In this document: positions 22,528 to 30,239 of the stretch, piece after piece
Numbering within the stretch: position 1 is the stretch's first letter
Layout: the number at the start of each line of letters is the position of its first letter
Assembly: GCA_024642485.1 (NCBI GenBank)
Contig: JAHEAY010000237.1
Span: 1-57,156, forward strand
DNA from: Cytophagaceae bacterium
Lineage (GTDB): Bacteria > Bacteroidota > Bacteroidia > Cytophagales > Spirosomataceae
Direction of reading: 5' to 3'
DNA length: 57,156 nucleotides
Notes under the pieces: model-generated
Databases searched by the model: none
What the model saw: only the letters and a program-made list of their open reading frames with translations
Told to the model about the DNA's origin: nothing
Translations under genes and position numbers: made by a program

Positions 22528-22980
22528 ATGAAAAATCTATCCTATCACCAGCTCGACGATCAAATCCACGCCTTTGTCAATGGCCAACGGCAGGATCGTA
22601 TCCCTACGGGCTGGATTCATGCCACGAGAACCTCGATTGGGATGACATTGCAGCAATTGGCTTCCCGACTGGGTTTGTCGGTACCCGCCGTTAAAAAATT
22701 TGAACAACGTGAACAGGCTGAAGCGATTAGTTTGGCGAGTTTACGGAAAGTCGCTGCGGCGATGGACATGGATTTGGTTTATTATTTGAAGCCTAAGTCA
22801 GGTACTTTAGAGGCCATGATGGATGCCCGAATTGAGCAAAAGGCGCTTGAATTAATGCAGGTTTCTAATCAGGCCATGCTGCTTGAAAACCAAGTACTTG
22901 ATAATCAAAACCGTGCCCGTGAATTGAAACGCTTAATTTCCGAAATTAGGCAACAGAAATTAAGTAGTTTATGGGAATAG
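22528..22980 (+). CDS. Mobile mystery protein A (XRE-family HTH)
   Basis: A 150-residue protein with an N-terminal HTH (GWIHATRTSIGMTLQQLASRLGLSVPAVKKFEQREQ, about 30-66; then LRKVAAAMDMDLVYYLKP) and a helical, probably dimerising tail. This is the standard partner of the Fic protein encoded directly downstream, with a 10-bp gene overlap; together they form the mobile mystery protein A/B pair, which behaves like an antitoxin/regulator plus Fic toxin. The start at 22528 is chosen because homologous proteins begin near SYHQLD and because a consensus promoter sits just upstream. Confidence 0.88.
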   Translation: MKNLSYHQLDDQIHAFVNGQRQDRIPTGWIHATRTSIGMTLQQLASRLGLSVPAVKKFEQREQAEAISLASLRKVAAAMDMDLVYYLKPKSGTLEAMMDARIEQKALELMQVSNQAMLLENQVLDNQNRARELKRLISEIRQQKLSSLWE

Positions 22981-23558
22981 GCTTAGATGCATCAGAATTT
23001 GGACAAACTCCTATTGATCTAGACCAATTAACGGGTCTGAAGATTCCGATGTTGCATACGCATGCCCAGATTAATGCATACGAACAAGCGAATATCAATG
23101 AGGCTTTGCGCTGGCTAATGCGTAAGCGGACATTACCTGCTTTGTTGACGACTGAATTTATTTGCCTCTTGCATCGCCGCATGTTCGGACATGTTTGGAA
23201 ATGGGCAGGGGCATTTCGTAAGGTTGAAACCAATATTGGTGTGCCTTGGTATACGATTCCTACGGAGTTAAACGTTTTGCTTGCGGACGTTCAATATTGG
23301 ATTCTCCATCAAACTTTTTCTCCCGTGGAAATTGCCATTCGTTTTAAATTTCGCCTAGTGTCCATTCATTGTTTCCCTAATGGAAATGGTCGGCACGCAA
23401 GACTCATGGCCGATTTATTGATGCAATACCGCTTTGGGTTGCAGCGCTTTTCTTGGGGCGCCCATTCAAAAGGCGATGTGCGCAAGCTTTATTTATCAGC
23501 CATTCAGCAAGCCGCTGAAGGCAATTTTGTACCCTTGATTGATTTTGCCCAACATTAA
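22971..23558 (+). CDS. Mobile mystery protein B (Fic-domain protein)
   Basis: A 195-residue Fic/DOC-family protein. The catalytic loop reads H133-C-F-P-N137-G-N-G-R141-H-A-R144, with His133 and both arginines of HxFx(D/E)GNGRxxR conserved but Asn in place of the acidic metal ligand, as is usual in this subgroup. The flap segment is WYTIPTEL (93-100). Fic proteins transfer AMP or another nucleotide part to hydroxyl side chains; the target is unknown. It overlaps the upstream HTH gene by 10 bp, so the two are translationally coupled as a toxin-antitoxin-like pair. Confidence 0.88.
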   Translation: MGIGLDASEFGQTPIDLDQLTGLKIPMLHTHAQINAYEQANINEALRWLMRKRTLPALLTTEFICLLHRRMFGHVWKWAGAFRKVETNIGVPWYTIPTELNVLLADVQYWILHQTFSPVEIAIRFKFRLVSIHCFPNGNGRHARLMADLLMQYRFGLQRFSWGAHSKGDVRKLYLSAIQQAAEGNFVPLIDFAQH

Positions 23559-23559
23559 T

Positions 23560-24303
23560 ATGACCAAAACCGTACTATTCCTCTTCCTTCTATTCATCGG
23601 TCTCCTAGGTGCTCTCGTATTCTATTTCCGACCTAGTGTAAAACGCCATGTCAAACCCGGCGACCCCTGGGAACTTGCCAAAAGTTATGAGGTGCGTGGC
23701 TTAGATCTTTCTCATTGGAATGGTCGGGTCATATACGATGGTCTGGATTCCTTGGATTTTGTCTTTTTAAAAGTCAGCGAAGGAGATGACCGAGTGGATG
23801 ATACCTTCAAGCAACATTACGAGGCCTTTCGTGAACGGGATATTCCCGTTGGGGCCTACCACTTTTTTCGTTTCGATGTGGATGGAAAGGAGCAAGCCCA
23901 ACACTTTTTGAAACAGTTGGACGGTAGGCGTTTGCAATTGCCCTTAGTCATCGACGTCGAGCAGCACGGCAACATTTCCGTAGCCCAAGAAAAGGTAAAA
24001 AATCGCCTGCGTGCGTTCATGAAGGAACTGAAAAAACATACCAAACACCAACCAATCATCTACACAAACGGGGATGGCTATCGGGATTTTATCGAAGAGG
24101 ATTTTGGGAATCATACGTTGTGGTTGAGCTCAACGAATGCCTGGCGACCTACGATGATGGATTGTACATTTTGGCAATTCAATATCGACGCGGATTTGAT
24201 GGCCATTACGCATCGCGCTGATCTGAATGTCTTTCGGGGGAGTCGGGAAGAGTGGGATGAATACTTGGCGGAGCATAAGCCTTATGTGATATCAATGAAT
24301 TGA
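23560..24303 (+). CDS. GH25 lysozyme (muramidase), membrane-anchored
   Basis: A 247-residue protein with an N-terminal membrane anchor (VLFLFLLFIGLLGALVFYF, 4-22) followed by a GH25 barrel: GLDLSHWNG (Asp49), LKVSEGD, VGAYHFFRF and the catalytic VIDVEQ with Asp132 and Glu134. It should cleave the beta-1,4 bond of peptidoglycan between MurNAc and GlcNAc in the periplasm. It starts one base after the Fic gene stop but is a different function, so read-through expression is likely. The ATG at 23560 is preferred over the in-frame start seven codons earlier, inside the Fic gene. Confidence 0.88.
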   Translation: MTKTVLFLFLLFIGLLGALVFYFRPSVKRHVKPGDPWELAKSYEVRGLDLSHWNGRVIYDGLDSLDFVFLKVSEGDDRVDDTFKQHYEAFRERDIPVGAYHFFRFDVDGKEQAQHFLKQLDGRRLQLPLVIDVEQHGNISVAQEKVKNRLRAFMKELKKHTKHQPIIYTNGDGYRDFIEEDFGNHTLWLSSTNAWRPTMMDCTFWQFNIDADLMAITHRADLNVFRGSREEWDEYLAEHKPYVISMN

Positions 24304-24366
24304 TAATCTGTTGATTAAGTTTGTAGTATATCCTCAAAGTATATACCTTTGGGAAAAAATAAAAAG

Positions 24367-24597
24367 ATGAAAACCTTATCGCTCAAATTAGATGATCATA
24401 TTTTTGATGAGACGGAGGCAATAACTGCACAGTTGCATTTGGCGCGTAACCGTTACATCAATGAAGCCGTTAACATGTATAATTTGGTGCAAAAACGCAG
24501 ATTGTTGAAAAAAGCGTTAGCTAAAGAATCCGTTTTAACTTCCGCCGATTCCATGGACATTTTGCGGGAATTTGACATGTTGATTGATGGAGATTAA
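24367..24597 (+). CDS. MazE-like antitoxin (ribbon-helix-helix type)
   Basis: A 76-residue protein: an N-terminal ribbon-helix-helix-like stretch (MKTLSLKLDDHIFDETEAITAQLHLARNRYINEAVNMY) and an acidic, helical tail ending FDMLIDGD that would wrap the toxin. It overlaps the MazF gene downstream by 11 bp, the usual toxin-antitoxin layout. ATG 24367 is the only good start. Confidence 0.8.
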   Translation: MKTLSLKLDDHIFDETEAITAQLHLARNRYINEAVNMYNLVQKRRLLKKALAKESVLTSADSMDILREFDMLIDGD

Positions 24598-24922
24598 GCA
24601 ATTTGATATTTGGTTAGCCAACCTGAACCCTAGTAAAGGAACGGAGGCTGGCAAAACCAGGCCAGTCGTTATTGTTCAAACAGACTTGCTAAATACGATG
24701 CATTTGTCCACGTTGATTTGTCCTGTTACGACAAATGTCCAACCGAAATTAGAATATTTGAGGGTACATTTGACCAAGGGTCAATTAGATGAATTAAGTG
24801 ATGTGCTCGTTGATCAAGTTCGTGCTATCGATAATACTCGACTTATTAAAAGATTGGGGCGTTTGACACAAAATCAGCAGATTAAACTTAAGGCTAATTT
24901 GAGAATTATGCTTGATTTGTAA
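24587..24922 (+). CDS. MazF/PemK-family endoribonuclease toxin
   Basis: A 111-residue toxin of the MazF fold: MEIKQFDIWLANLNPSKGTEAGKTRPVVIVQTD opens with the conserved G-x-E-x-x-K-x-R-P-V-V core including the catalytic arginine, then LICPVTT and VLVDQVRAID. It should cut mRNA at short sequence motifs. It overlaps the antitoxin gene. A TTG three bases earlier is an alternative start. Confidence 0.88.
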   Translation: MEIKQFDIWLANLNPSKGTEAGKTRPVVIVQTDLLNTMHLSTLICPVTTNVQPKLEYLRVHLTKGQLDELSDVLVDQVRAIDNTRLIKRLGRLTQNQQIKLKANLRIMLDL

Positions 24923-25009
24923 TAAATATCAAGTAACTGGTAATCTGCTAGTTGTCGTTGTTATCTACTTGGATTTTCTGTAGTTTCCTAATATCAAATT
25001 ATTTTCCAA

Positions 25010-25297
25010 ATGAAAACCACTAGTTTAGCCGAGCTTAAAGATCGCTATATTGGACTTCCGGGGTCAAGTGACCGAGATGTTTTTGATCAAGATCTGCGTG
25101 TCGGCATAATAGGTGCACAAATCAAGCAAATACGATTAGAGCGAAATTTAACGCAAGCACAATTAGGTGAGCTTGTTGGCTTGAAAAAAGCGCGAATAGC
25201 TAAACTAGAAAACAGCCCCAAACAAGCACGTATTGAAACGATTCTTAAGGTATGTGTTGCGCTAGATGCAAAATTATTTTTTAGCGTTGAACTATAA
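25010..25297 (+). CDS. XRE-family HTH protein, orphan antitoxin-like
   Basis: A 95-residue protein; helix-turn-helix at about 35-90 (GAQIKQIRLERNLTQAQLGELVGLKKARIAKLEN). Its length and the N-terminal lead are like HigA/HipB-type antitoxins, yet no RelE/HigB-like toxin ORF lies on either side within 90 bp, so the toxin has been lost or this is a solitary regulator. Confidence 0.82.
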   Translation: MKTTSLAELKDRYIGLPGSSDRDVFDQDLRVGIIGAQIKQIRLERNLTQAQLGELVGLKKARIAKLENSPKQARIETILKVCVALDAKLFFSVEL

Positions 25298-25312
25298 ATT
25301 TAGACAAAAGAA

Positions 25313-25339
25313 TTAATACGTATTAAATGTTTATATTTG
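25313..25339 (+). promoter_or_regulatory. Palindromic operator and -7 box of the DUF6364-PIN pair
   Basis: The perfect palindrome TTAATACGTATTAA (25313-25326) is followed by TATATTTG (25332-25339, -7 consensus) and a second ACGTAT half-site. It lies 19 bp upstream of ATG 25358; consistent with autoregulation by the antitoxin. Confidence 0.55.
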
Positions 25340-25357
25340 TACGTATAATATTTAGCG

Positions 25358-25603
25358 ATGGATACGAAACTTACACTCAAGCTGGATCAAGGTGTCATTG
25401 AACAGGCAAAGACTTTTGCTAAAGAGAAGAACACGAGTTTATCAAAATTGATTGAAAACTACCTTAGTTTACTTGTTGAACGTGATCATAATTTCGAGGT
25501 TACTCCGTTCGTGAAAAGTATATCAGGAGTTGTTGATTTGTCCGATAATTTCGACTATAAATCCGAATATCAAAAGCACGTAACATCTAAATACAAATCA
25601 TAG
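25358..25603 (+). CDS. DUF6364-family antitoxin
   Basis: An 81-residue protein with the N-terminal ribbon-helix-helix pattern MDTKLTLKLDQGVIEQAKTF and AKEKNTSLSKLIENYL, and a tail (SGVVDLSDNFDYKSEYQKHV) that typically binds the partner PIN domain. The stop codon directly precedes the PIN gene start. Confidence 0.85.
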   Translation: MDTKLTLKLDQGVIEQAKTFAKEKNTSLSKLIENYLSLLVERDHNFEVTPFVKSISGVVDLSDNFDYKSEYQKHVTSKYKS

Positions 25604-26017
25604 ATGAATCAGGTATTTGTTGATACGGATGTGTGTCTGGATTTATTGTCTGGACGGAAACCATTTAATACCTCGGCGGAAATCTTGTTTTCGATGGCAG
25701 ATATTAAGAAGTTAGAAATTTGTGTTTCTTCCTTATCCTTTTCAAATATTGATTACGTTTTACGCTCCCAGTATTCGAGTATACACTCACGTCAAATTAT
25801 AGCACGATTCAAAACCTTGGTCAATGTCTTGTCGGTCGATAGCCATACAATCGATTTAGCTATTGCATCCGAATTCAATGATTTTGAAGATGCCATTCAG
25901 CATGCATGTGCGCTTGAAAACAATATTCCCGTTATCGTCACAAGAAATCAGAAGGACTTTAAAAAATCAGTGGTTTTAGTCGTGAGTCCCGAAACTTTTT
26001 TAACTTCATTATTCTAA
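25604..26017 (+). CDS. PIN-domain toxin (VapC-like RNase)
   Basis: A 137-residue PIN protein. Acidic residues of the metal site are visible as Asp7 (VFVDTDV), Asp93 and Asp96 (NDFEDAIQHACA) and Asp118 (TRNQKDF); SSLSFSNIDYVLR (42-54) is the central helix, where the usual Glu is absent. The pattern is that of the COG5573-type PIN group that pairs with DUF6364. It should cut RNA when freed from its antitoxin. Zero-gap coupling with the antitoxin gene. Confidence 0.85.
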   Translation: MNQVFVDTDVCLDLLSGRKPFNTSAEILFSMADIKKLEICVSSLSFSNIDYVLRSQYSSIHSRQIIARFKTLVNVLSVDSHTIDLAIASEFNDFEDAIQHACALENNIPVIVTRNQKDFKKSVVLVVSPETFLTSLF

Positions 26018-26026
26018 ACCTATCCC

Positions 26027-26617
26027 ATGAAAAACCTCCTATTTCTCTTACTCCTCGCGAGCTTTACCTCAAATGCCCAATGGATCGACTTATTCAATGG
26101 CAAAGACCTCGATAACTGGAAAATCAGCGAAAATCCGAGTTCCTTCCGCATCGAAAATGGGGAACTGATTGTCAACGGAAACCGCGGCCACCTCTTTTAC
26201 AATGGATATACTCCCAAGAATTTTGAAGTGCATGCCCGCGTAAAAACCTATCCCGGCGCTAATTCAGGGCTCTATGTTTGTACCAAATTCCTAGAAAACG
26301 ATTGGCCTAAACAAGGCTATGAGATTCAGGTGAATAATTCGCATTCCGACTGGCGTCGTACCGCTTCAGTTTACGGAATTGTCGATACCAAAGATACCTA
26401 TGTCAAAGATGAGGAATGGTTTGACCTGAATGTCATCGTACAAGGAAATCACATTACCACAAAAATCAATGGCAAAACTGTGATCGATTATACGGAACCC
26501 GCTGATCGTACCAACGGCACCGACCCGCGTAAAATTCAAATGGGAACGATTGCTATTCAGGCCCACGATCCGAAAAGCAAAGTGGCCTACCAAACCATTC
26601 AAATCCGAAGTCTATAA
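26027..26617 (+). CDS. Secreted DUF1080 protein (3-keto-disaccharide hydrolase-like)
   Basis: A 196-residue protein with a signal peptide (MKNLLFLLLLASFTSNAQ) followed by a concanavalin-like beta-sandwich of the DUF1080 family: WIDLFNGKDLDNWK, ENGELIVNG, FEVHARVKTYPGANSGLY, YEIQVNN and IQMGTIAIQAHDP. Members bind or hydrolyse carbohydrates outside the cell or in the periplasm. It lies 10 bp after the PIN gene but is functionally unrelated. Confidence 0.88.
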   Translation: MKNLLFLLLLASFTSNAQWIDLFNGKDLDNWKISENPSSFRIENGELIVNGNRGHLFYNGYTPKNFEVHARVKTYPGANSGLYVCTKFLENDWPKQGYEIQVNNSHSDWRRTASVYGIVDTKDTYVKDEEWFDLNVIVQGNHITTKINGKTVIDYTEPADRTNGTDPRKIQMGTIAIQAHDPKSKVAYQTIQIRSL

Positions 26618-26668
26618 TTTTTAACATTTGTATAAAAATTGCTTGGCATCTTTGCCGACCTTTGGGAC

Positions 26669-26941
26669 ATGATGACGCAAGCTGATTTCAAACCGTTACT
26701 TAAACACGGGAAAGTATTTGTCCTCGATGTACGCAATAAAAACGAATTTGAAGACGGCCACATTCCATGGGCGAAACATATTCCGCTCAAAGAACTCGCA
26801 GCACGATTGCATGAACTCCCGACGGACAAACCCGTCATCACAGTCTGTGGAAAGGGGGGCGGTCGGTCAGCAGAGGCGGCAGCGATGATTCCGGGTGCCG
26901 ACTGGCTTGAGGGTGGAACCGAAGCCTATTTTGGACAATAA
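26669..26941 (+). CDS. Rhodanese-like protein
   Basis: A 90-residue single rhodanese domain: FVLDVRNKNEFEDGHIPWAKHIPL, then catalytic Cys60 in VCGKGGGRS. It carries persulfide sulfur for sulfur transfer or cyanide/thiosulfate metabolism in the cytoplasm. ATG 26669 (or 26672, MTQ) is chosen rather than an upstream in-frame start, since the conserved domain begins just after. It ends at a bidirectional terminator. Confidence 0.88.
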   Translation: MMTQADFKPLLKHGKVFVLDVRNKNEFEDGHIPWAKHIPLKELAARLHELPTDKPVITVCGKGGGRSAEAAAMIPGADWLEGGTEAYFGQ

Positions 26942-26943
26942 AA

Positions 26944-26969
26944 AAAGAGGAGCTTAGCTCCTCTTTCCT
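26944..26969. terminator. Bidirectional terminator between rhodanese and lpdA genes
   Basis: AAAGAGGAGC (26944-26953), loop TTA, GCTCCTCTTT (26957-26966), with A-run before and T-rich sequence after the stem. Confidence 0.9.
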
Positions 26970-26971
26970 TT

Positions 26972-28366
26972 TTATAAGTCTACTGCCTCACCGTATGCCG
27001 CTTCCGTAGCGCCCTTGAAGGCTTCCGAAATGGTTGGGTGTGGGTGAATCGATTTCATAATCTCATAAGCCGTGCTTTCTAATTTACGAACCACAACGGC
27101 TTCCGCGATAAGCTCCGTTACGTTGTAACCGATCATGTGCGCGCCTAATAATTCACCGTATTTGGCATCGTAGATTACTTTTACAAAACCATCACGCGCT
27201 CCAGCAGCTGTTGCTTTACCTGAAGCCACGAATGGGAATTTACCTACTTTGATATCATATCCTGCCTCACGTGCCTTCTTCTCTGTCATTCCCACAGAAG
27301 AAATTTCTGGTGAGCAATACGTACATCCTGGAATGTTCGAATAATCCAAGGCTTCCGTTTTGTGGCCTGCGATTTTCTCCACACAAATAATACCTTCCGC
27401 TGATGCCACGTGTGCCAAAGCTGGACCTGGCGTCACATCACCAATCGCAAAATATCCTGGAATATTTGTTTCATACCATGCGTTCACCGGAATACGTCCT
27501 TTGTCCACAATGATACCTACTTCTTCCAAACCAATGTTTTCCAAATTGCAAATCACACCCGCCGCAGAAAGGACGATGTCACATTGGATATCTTGATTGC
27601 CTGTAGGTGTTTTCACACTAACCTTGCAACCTTTTCCTTTGGTATCTACCGACTCCACACTCGATGAAGTCAAGATGTCAATACCCATTTTCTTGTATTG
27701 CTTCGCCAATTCTTTCGAAACATCTTCATCCTCTACGGGAACGATGTTTGGCATAAATTCAACAATGGTTACTTTCGTTCCCATGGCCGCGTATACGTAC
27801 GCAAATTCCACGCCGATCGCGCCTGAACCGATGATAACCATCGAATCTGGACGTTTAGCTAAGCTCATCGCCTTGCGGTATTCGATTACTTTTTCGCCAT
27901 CGATTGGGATATTCGGTAACGCACGAGCACGAGCACCCGTCGCAATCATGATATTTTTTCCTTCGTAGATCGTCGCTTTTCCATCGGCATCCGTAACCTC
28001 CACCTTTTTACCCGGTTGGATTTTTCCGTAACCCATGATCACATCGATCTTGTTTTTCTTCATCAAAAACTGAACGCCTTTGCTCATGCTATCAGCAACC
28101 CCACGTGAACGTGCGATTACAGCTGAGAAATCAGCTTCTGCTCCTTTCACGGTAATTCCGTAGTCCGATGCATGCTTGATGTATTCAAATACATTCGCAG
28201 ATTTTAACAAGGCTTTGGTTGGGATACATCCCCAGTTTAGGCAGATACCTCCCAAAGATTCTTTCTCCACGACTGCACATTTTAAACCTAATTGAGAAGC
28301 TCGGATAGCTGCTACATAACCCCCTGGGCCTGAGCCTACCACGATCAAATCGTATTGTTGCGCCAT
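26972..28366 (-). CDS. lpdA: Dihydrolipoyl dehydrogenase
   Basis: A 464-residue flavoprotein. FAD-binding GSGPGGYVA (11-19), redox cysteines Cys42 and Cys47 (GGICLNWGCIPTK), NAD-binding GSGAIGVEFAYVYAAMG (about 180-196), and the C-terminal catalytic HPHPTISE. It reoxidises the lipoyl groups of pyruvate/2-oxoglutarate dehydrogenase and the glycine cleavage system. The start at 28366 (MAQQYDL) is used because the FAD motif follows at normal distance; an 11-codon extension is unlikely. Divergent from prfB. Confidence 0.95.
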   Translation of the reverse strand: MAQQYDLIVVGSGPGGYVAAIRASQLGLKCAVVEKESLGGICLNWGCIPTKALLKSANVFEYIKHASDYGITVKGAEADFSAVIARSRGVADSMSKGVQFLMKKNKIDVIMGYGKIQPGKKVEVTDADGKATIYEGKNIMIATGARARALPNIPIDGEKVIEYRKAMSLAKRPDSMVIIGSGAIGVEFAYVYAAMGTKVTIVEFMPNIVPVEDEDVSKELAKQYKKMGIDILTSSSVESVDTKGKGCKVSVKTPTGNQDIQCDIVLSAAGVICNLENIGLEEVGIIVDKGRIPVNAWYETNIPGYFAIGDVTPGPALAHVASAEGIICVEKIAGHKTEALDYSNIPGCTYCSPEISSVGMTEKKAREAGYDIKVGKFPFVASGKATAAGARDGFVKVIYDAKYGELLGAHMIGYNVTELIAEAVVVRKLESTAYEIMKSIHPHPTISEAFKGATEAAYGEAVDL

Positions 28367-28416
28367 TTTATTGCTTGATTTAAATGAATGAGGCCGCAAT
28401 TTAGCACAAAATCGGG

Positions 28417-28424
28417 TATATTTG
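28417..28424 (+). promoter_or_regulatory. -7 element of prfB
   Basis: TATATTTG, 24 bp upstream of ATG 28448. No clear TTTG at the right distance. Confidence 0.5.
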
Positions 28425-28447
28425 TACTTTATTTAGCAGAAATCCAC

Positions 28448-29522
28448 ATGACAAGAGACAGGTTCAATGACCTGAAAGCCAGAATAGAGGCTTTAAGGAG
28501 GTATCTTTGACTACGATCATAAGAAATATTTAATCTCCGAACTGGAGACCGTCACACTCGATCCCGAGTTTTGGAACAATCCCGAAAAGGCAGAAAGTAC
28601 GATGCGCGAAATGCGTGGACTTAAATTTTGGACGGATGGTTTCGACCAGTTATCTAATGCACAAGACGATTTAGAGACGATTTGGGAGTTTTACGAGATG
28701 GGTGAAGCCACGGAACCCGAAGTGGATGCCGAAGGTGCCAAACTCGAATCTCTGCTCGAATCCCTCGAATTTCGTAAAATGATGTCGGAAGAAGGCGACA
28801 ACATGAGCGCCGTTCTCGAAATCAACGCCGGTGCGGGTGGTACAGAATCCCAAGATTGGGCATCTATGTTGCTTCGCATGTATCACATGTGGGCAGAAAA
28901 AAATGGCTTCAAAGTTCGTTTGGTAGATGAAAACGCAGGAGACGTGGCCGGAATCAAATCTGTTACCATCGAGGTGGACGGCGAATTTGCCTATGGTAAT
29001 TTGAAGTCGGAGAACGGTGTCCATCGTTTAGTCCGTATTTCTCCATTTGACTCGAATGCCCGCAGACATACGTCTTTTGCCTCCGTCTATGTATGCCCGT
29101 TGGCCGATGATTCCATCGAAATTGACATCAATCCTGCCGATATCGATTGGGATACTTTCCGTTCCGGTGGGGCTGGTGGACAGAATGTCAACAAGGTTGA
29201 AACGGCGGTGAGATTAACGCACAAGCCTTCGGGGATTATTATCGCTTGCCAGCAGGAGCGTTCGCAATTGCAAAACAAGGAAGTGGCATTACGTCTCTTG
29301 AAATCTAAATTATACCAAATCGAAATCGACAAGCGCAATGCTGCGCGTGCGGAAGTAGAAGCGGGTAAAAAGAAAATTGAATGGGGGTCGCAGATTCGTT
29401 CTTATGTACTAGACGATCGTCGCGTAAAAGATCACCGGACAAATTACCAAACCTCAAATACGGATGCGGTGTTGGATGGCGAAATCAATGAGTTTATTAA
29501 GGCATACTTGATGGAAAACTAG
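28448..29522 (+). CDS. prfB: Peptide chain release factor 2, with programmed +1 frameshift
   Basis: Read as 20 codons from ATG 28448 to CTT (28505-28507), then +1 past the in-frame TGA (28508-28510) into the long frame starting at GAC 28509; about 357 residues in all. The site AGGAGG-TAT-CTT-TGA carries the internal Shine-Dalgarno (28496-28501) at the standard distance. RF2 recognises UGA/UAA; the GGQ motif that triggers peptidyl-tRNA hydrolysis is at 243-245. The stop-codon-recognition tripeptide region is in the middle domain. When RF2 is scarce, the ribosome pauses at UGA and shifts, restoring RF2 (known autoregulation). An annotation starting at ATG 28602 would be truncated. Confidence 0.96.
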
Positions 29523-29527
29523 CCTTA

Positions 29528-29560
29528 ACCTTTGGCAATCCTCCAAGGTTTGCCAAAGGT
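29528..29560. terminator. Hairpin between prfB and the convergent unknown gene
   Basis: ACCTTTGGCAA (29528-29538) pairs with TTGCCAAAGGT (29550-29560); no clear T-run, so termination strength is uncertain. Confidence 0.5.
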
Positions 29561-29581
29561 AGTGGTGAAAAAACGAAATAG

Positions 29582-29911
29582 TTATTTCTTAACTGATTCT
29601 TCTTCGAGCTTTCTCAAATAATCAACTAGTTGGTCTTTTGCCAACGACAACGCAATCCCAACCGCATACGATGTGATAGCGTTACCTAAGAAAGAGGATT
29701 CTTTTTTCTCGGATTTTTTCTCGGATTTGTCACTACCTGAAAACAAGGAATATAATAAATAGGCTCCAGCCACGACAGCTCCTGCCACAAGGATTTGAGT
29801 GCCCTTTTCCTTGGCAACTTGTTTTATGTCGGCGATTGACTCCCCGATTTTTTCTTCGTAATTAGCTGCCTCAGCTTCTAATTTCGCTTTCTTATTCGTT
29901 ATCTGACTCAT
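29582..29911 (-). CDS. Small single-TM protein, last gene of the DksA/holin-like operon
   Basis: A 109-residue protein: a charged helical start (KKAKLEAEAANYEEKIGESIADIKQVAKEKG), one membrane helix (ILVAGAVVAGAYLLYSLF, 40-57), a lysine/serine-rich linker and a weakly hydrophobic helix (LGNAITSYAVGIALSLAKDQLVDYL). No enzyme motif. Overlaps the holin-family gene by 20 bp. The build recalls YtxH/stress membrane proteins. Confidence 0.75.
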   Translation of the reverse strand: MSQITNKKAKLEAEAANYEEKIGESIADIKQVAKEKGTQILVAGAVVAGAYLLYSLFSGSDKSEKKSEKKESSFLGNAITSYAVGIALSLAKDQLVDYLRKLEEESVKK

Positions 29912-30239
29912 CTGCTGTAATTTCTTCTTCCTCTAAAGCTTCGTTTTCCTGTGGCTTGCGAAAGCTTGCCACCATAATTGCGCCCACAATAAAACACGCT
30001 CCAGAAACAATTAAATGTCCCCAGAATTGGCTACCTAAATAGGCATTGATCATATTCGCGATGCCATGTAGCAGGAATAATACTCCTATTCCTAATGCAA
30101 ACGCCAAGATGATGAATTTGAATATGCGTTCCAATAAGGCTTCCAAACGCTCTTGAATGTCGAGTTTGACTAATTCAAATTGCGTTTTAAGGTAGTTTTT
30201 TAATAAATCTACCAAACCATTATTGTCGAAAAATCCCAT
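29892..30239 (-). CDS. Phage-holin-family (Holin_X-like) membrane protein
   Basis: A 115-residue protein with an amphipathic N-terminus (LKNYLKTQFELVKLDIQERLEALLERIFK) and two TM helices (about 43-63, 74-93) and an acidic tail, matching the Actinobacteriophage Holin_X/phage holin family that is chromosomal in many Bacteroidota. It is not part of a prophage here. It begins directly after the DksA-like stop, so transcription is shared. Confidence 0.82.
   Translation of the reverse strand: MGFFDNNGLVDLLKNYLKTQFELVKLDIQERLEALLERIFKFIILAFALGIGVLFLLHGIANMINAYLGSQFWGHLIVSGACFIVGAIMVASFRKPQENEALEEEEITADESDNE

Noticed and set aside
28602-29522. prfB starting at ATG 28602
   Set aside because: The frame continues upstream to a canonical frameshift site with an internal Shine-Dalgarno and a proper N-terminus from ATG 28448.
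29892-30239. Holin-family gene as evidence for a prophage
   Set aside because: It sits in a chromosomal operon with a DksA-like gene and no endolysin or structural phage genes; this family is common in Bacteroidota chromosomes.
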